The notes below the pieces were generated by a model, which was given only the letters and a program-made list of their open reading frames with translations, made no database searches and was not told where the DNA came from. Source: an uncultured Muribaculaceae bacterium (GTDB lineage: Bacteria; Bacteroidota; Bacteroidia; Bacteroidales; Muribaculaceae). From it: DNA of 64,000 nucleotides. Every line of letters begins with the position of its first letter. Positions within the stretch are counted from its first letter, which is position 1. The position numbers were made by a program, and so were the translations under genes. Positions 61,467 through 64,000 of this stretch are shown here, piece after piece. The stretch covers positions 1 to 64,000 of the forward strand of contig CAJTXU010000009.1 in assembly GCA_910584125.1 (NCBI GenBank), written 5' to 3'.

Positions 61467-61530
61467 AAGCAGATGGTATGCGAGATATCAACAATTATTA
61501 TTCTATCGGTTTAATCTGACCACCTACTTA
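61467..61530 (-). mobile_element. Half copy of the MITE-like element, inside the pyr cluster
   Basis: Bases 61510-61530 equal the right end of the element at 49855-49875 (TTTAATCTGACCACCTAC...), and the next two bases also match. 61467-61485 (AAGCAGATGGTATGCGAGA) is the complement of an internal block of that element near 49733-49751. The other half is missing, and the spacer between the blocks has diverged. The 126-base gap to pyrF holds nothing else. Confidence 0.8.
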
Positions 61531-61571
61531 TCACTTATAACTCAACTCTTGTTACTTAAGAACATACATAT

Positions 61572-62279
61572 ATGAAAAGAGACGTCATCATAGCGTGCGA
61601 TTTCCCCTCGGCAGAGGCCACGTACGCGTTCCTCGACAATTTCAAGGAGGAGAAGCCGTTCATCAAGATCGGCATGGAACTCTATTATGCGGCCGGACCC
61701 GAGATCGTGCGCGAGCTTCGCCGCCGCGGCCACCGGATCTTCCTCGACCTCAAGCTCCACGACATCCCCAACACAGTGCGCAAGGCGATGAAGGTTCTCT
61801 CCCGTCTTGACGTCGACATGGTCAACGTGCACGCGGCCGGCACCATCGAGATGATGCGCGCCGCCCTCGAGGGCCTCAAGGAGGGACGTCCCGACGGCGA
61901 GCGTCCGCTGATCATCGCCGTGACCCAGCTCACCAGCACATCGGAGGAGGCCCTGCACAAGCAGCTGCTCATATGCGAGTCAATGAACGACACCATCGCC
62001 ACCTATGCGCGCAACGCCCGCGAGGCGGGGCTCGACGGAGTGGTGTGCTCGCCGCTCGAGGCTTCGCTCGTCAAGGAGGCTTGCGGCCCTGAATTCCTGG
62101 CCGTTACCCCCGGCATACGCTATCCCGACGCCGCCAAGGACGACCAGAGCCGCATCACCTCTCCCGCTCGCGCCCGCGAGATTGGCTCCGACTTCATCGT
62201 GGTGGGTCGCCCCATCACCGCAGCCGCAGACCCCGTGGCAGCTTACCGCCGTTGCTGCGCCGACTTCATCGGCCAGTGA
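61572..62279 (+). CDS. pyrF: Orotidine 5'-phosphate decarboxylase
   Basis: This 235-residue protein has the catalytic block FLDLKLHDIPNTV with Asp59, Lys61 and Asp64, and the later EFLAVTPGIRYPDAAKDDQSRITSPARA and FIVVGRPITAAADP phosphate-binding parts. It makes UMP from OMP. It is separated from pyrD by the element remnant, so it may rely on read-through or its own promoter; none with the usual boxes is seen. pyrE follows 36 bases later. Confidence 0.95.
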   Translation: MKRDVIIACDFPSAEATYAFLDNFKEEKPFIKIGMELYYAAGPEIVRELRRRGHRIFLDLKLHDIPNTVRKAMKVLSRLDVDMVNVHAAGTIEMMRAALEGLKEGRPDGERPLIIAVTQLTSTSEEALHKQLLICESMNDTIATYARNAREAGLDGVVCSPLEASLVKEACGPEFLAVTPGIRYPDAAKDDQSRITSPARAREIGSDFIVVGRPITAAADPVAAYRRCCADFIGQ

Positions 62280-62315
62280 AATGTATTCCCGTCAACATAT
62301 AATCAAGATATCATC

Positions 62316-62948
62316 ATGCAGAAAGAAATCGCCAAGGCACTGCTCTCGATCAAGGCAGTGTTTCTGAGCCCCGACAAGCCCTTCACCTGGGCAAGCGGAA
62401 TCAAGAGCCCGATATATTGCGACAACCGCCTCATCCTCACCGCTCCCGAGGTGCGCAATCTCGTAGAGGAATCAATCGCCAGGAAAGTCCGCGAGATATA
62501 TCCCGAAGCCGAGGTGCTGATGGGCACGAGCACGGCCGGTATCGCCCACGCGGCCATCGCGGCCCACATCCTGGGTATGCCTATGGGCTACGTGCGCGGC
62601 AGCGCCAAGGACCATGGCCGCAACAACCGCATCGAGGGCCGGCTCGAACCGGGCCAGAAGGTTGTCGTAATCGAAGACCTCATCTCGACCGGAGGCAGCT
62701 GCATCGACGTCGTCGAGGCTCTGCGCGAGGCCGGCGCCGACGTGCTCGGAGTAATCTCCATCTTCACCTACGGCATGAAGAAAGGTCTCGAACGTCTGGC
62801 CGCCGCCAATGTCGAGAACAATTCGCTGTCTAACTTCGACACGCTCGTCGAGGTCGCCGCCGAAGAGAACTACATCGCTCCCGACGACGTGGCTCGCCTC
62901 CGCAGGTTCATGGCCAACCCGTCCGACGAGTCCTGGATGAAGAAATAA
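62316..62948 (+). CDS. pyrE: Orotate phosphoribosyltransferase
   Basis: This 210-residue protein has FTWASGIKSPIYCDNRLIL near the N-terminus and the PRPP loop VVVIEDLISTGGSCIDVVEAL (about 116-136). It also has GYVRGSAKDHGRNNRIEG, the flexible catalytic loop. It joins orotate to PRPP to give OMP for PyrF. The gap to pyrB is only 25 bases and contains ATCATTAATCATT, as in the repeat at 44904-45060. Confidence 0.95.
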   Translation: MQKEIAKALLSIKAVFLSPDKPFTWASGIKSPIYCDNRLILTAPEVRNLVEESIARKVREIYPEAEVLMGTSTAGIAHAAIAAHILGMPMGYVRGSAKDHGRNNRIEGRLEPGQKVVVIEDLISTGGSCIDVVEALREAGADVLGVISIFTYGMKKGLERLAAANVENNSLSNFDTLVEVAAEENYIAPDDVARLRRFMANPSDESWMKK

Positions 62949-62973
62949 TTATCAATCATTAATCATTGCTAAG

Positions 62974-64000
62974 ATGCGTCATCTTATCGACCCCAACGAC
63001 CTGACGGCAAGGGAGCTGGACGAAATAATAGACCTCGCGCTCGACATCATCGACAACCGGGGCAAATATGCCGAAGCATGCAAGGGCCGCAAACTCGCCA
63101 CCCTGTTCTACGAACCCTCCACCCGCACGAGGCTCAGCTTCACGTCGGCCATGATGGAACTCGGCGGAAACGTGATAGGATTCTCCGACGCGATGAGTTC
63201 GTCGGTGAGCAAGGGCGAGACAGTCGCCGACACGACGCGTGTCATCAACTGCTTCGCCGACATCATCGCGATGCGCCACAACGTCGAGGGCGCCCCGCTC
63301 GTGTCGGCGCTCAACTCGCGCACGCCCGTGATCAATGCCGGCGACGGTTCGCACGCGCACCCCACCCAGACCCTCACCGACCTGCTCACCATCAAGCGTG
63401 AGATCGGCCACTTCGACAATCTCACCATCGGATTCTGCGGAGACCTGAAGTTCGGACGCACGGTGCATTCGCTCATCAAGGCCCTCTCGAAGTTCAAGGG
63501 CGTCAACGTGGTGCTTATCGCTCCCGACGAACTGAAGCTCCCGGGCTATATGAAGCATGAGGTCTGCGACAAACTCGGCGTCCCCTATCGCGAGGTGCAG
63601 TCGCTCGAGGAGGTCATCGACGACCTCGACGTGCTCTACATGACGCGCGTCCAGAAAGAGCGCTTCCTCGACGAGGACGAATACAACCGCGTCAAGGACT
63701 GCTTCGTGCTTACAGCCGACAAGCTGCGAAACGCCAAGCCCACGATGCGGATACTTCATCCGCTGCCCCGTGTCAACGAGATCTCGACCGATGTCGACAG
63801 CGACCCTCGCGCGGCCTACTTCCGCCAGGTCGAGAACGGCAAGTTCGTGCGCATGGCGCTGATCCTCAAGTTGCTCGAATGGGCCGAGGATCCGTCGCAA
63901 AGCCGCGACCTCATTGGCGCCGACGCCATCCGTGGCGGCCACCGCTGCTCGAACCCCAAGTGCATCTCCAACACGGAGTCGCACGCCGTCGAGCCGATAT
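62974..64000 (+). CDS. pyrB: Aspartate carbamoyltransferase with PyrI-type zinc motif at C-terminus (cut by window end)
   Basis: Visible to residue 342. The catalytic chain has the carbamoyl-phosphate loop FYEPSTRTRLSF (45-56, with STRTR 49-53), a SSSVSKGE segment, GDGSHAHPTQTLTDL and HPLPRVNEI. Then, at residues 325-342, it reads CSNPKCISNTESHAVEPI. This matches the zinc-binding start of the regulatory subunit PyrI (Cys-x4-Cys followed by IS(N/H)xE). The PyrI nucleotide-binding domain is not present between them. PyrB joins carbamoyl phosphate to aspartate. The tail continues past the window, so its full extent is unknown. Confidence 0.93.
   Translation, partial: MRHLIDPNDLTARELDEIIDLALDIIDNRGKYAEACKGRKLATLFYEPSTRTRLSFTSAMMELGGNVIGFSDAMSSSVSKGETVADTTRVINCFADIIAMRHNVEGAPLVSALNSRTPVINAGDGSHAHPTQTLTDLLTIKREIGHFDNLTIGFCGDLKFGRTVHSLIKALSKFKGVNVVLIAPDELKLPGYMKHEVCDKLGVPYREVQSLEEVIDDLDVLYMTRVQKERFLDEDEYNRVKDCFVLTADKLRNAKPTMRILHPLPRVNEISTDVDSDPRAAYFRQVENGKFVRMALILKLLEWAEDPSQSRDLIGADAIRGGHRCSNPKCISNTESHAVEPI

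Overview
The window is a chromosomal segment of a high-GC member of the Bacteroidales, most plausibly the Muribaculaceae (Duncaniella/Muribaculum-like). The reasons are several copies of the Bacteroidetes promoter pattern (TTTG, 19-21 bases, TAnnTTTG), DUF4421-like, DUF6089-like and DUF6242-like proteins, paired OmpH/Skp genes after bamA, GLUG-repeat lipoproteins, a type IX secretion sorting tail, and short A/T-rich intergenic repeats in an otherwise GC-rich genome. The genus is an inference.

Layout. 1-5.8 kb: end of an unknown gene, a PAP2 acid phosphatase, then rpsU, xerC, hpf, mltG, a DUF4421-like protein and ribD. 6-14.7 kb: a DUF6242-like lipoprotein, then the envelope block DUF6089-like protein, uppS, bamA, two ompH genes and murI. 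14.8-24 kb: tRNA-Leu(UAA), rpoN, an anchored coiled-coil protein, two giant GLUG-repeat lipoproteins flanked by a shared direct repeat, and tRNA-Leu(CAA). 24-31 kb: a MATE transporter; a lipid module (CDP-alcohol phosphotransferase, GtrA, acyltransferase); and, on the minus strand, an Mrp ATPase, trmB and a family 2 glycosyltransferase. 31-42 kb: a GH3-like enzyme, a BspA-like leucine-rich-repeat protein, an in-frame RdgB/PorZ-like fusion, a secreted deacetylase-like protein, an Rpn nuclease and a flippase. 42-51 kb: leuS, a GH13 hydrolase, an AT-rich island with a C10-like protease homologue, a CpsB-type phosphatase and a WecA-like transferase with a palindromic mobile element between them. 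51-64 kb: panB, then an almost complete UMP synthesis cluster: purF-like, carA, carB, pyrC, pyrK, pyrD, pyrF, pyrE, pyrB (cut by the window end).

How it fits together. CarAB, PyrB, PyrC, PyrDK, PyrE and PyrF cover all six steps from glutamine and bicarbonate to UMP. UppS, MltG, MurI and the WecA-like protein work on undecaprenyl-linked or peptidoglycan precursors, while BamA and the OmpH pair build the outer membrane. The PorZ-like protein points to a type IX secretion system.

The most unusual items are the RdgB/PorZ-like fusion, a PyrI-type zinc motif on the PyrB tail without the nucleotide-binding domain, the palindromic element with a half copy inside the pyr cluster, and two families of short-period intergenic repeats. 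All calls come from reading the sequence; no database search was run.
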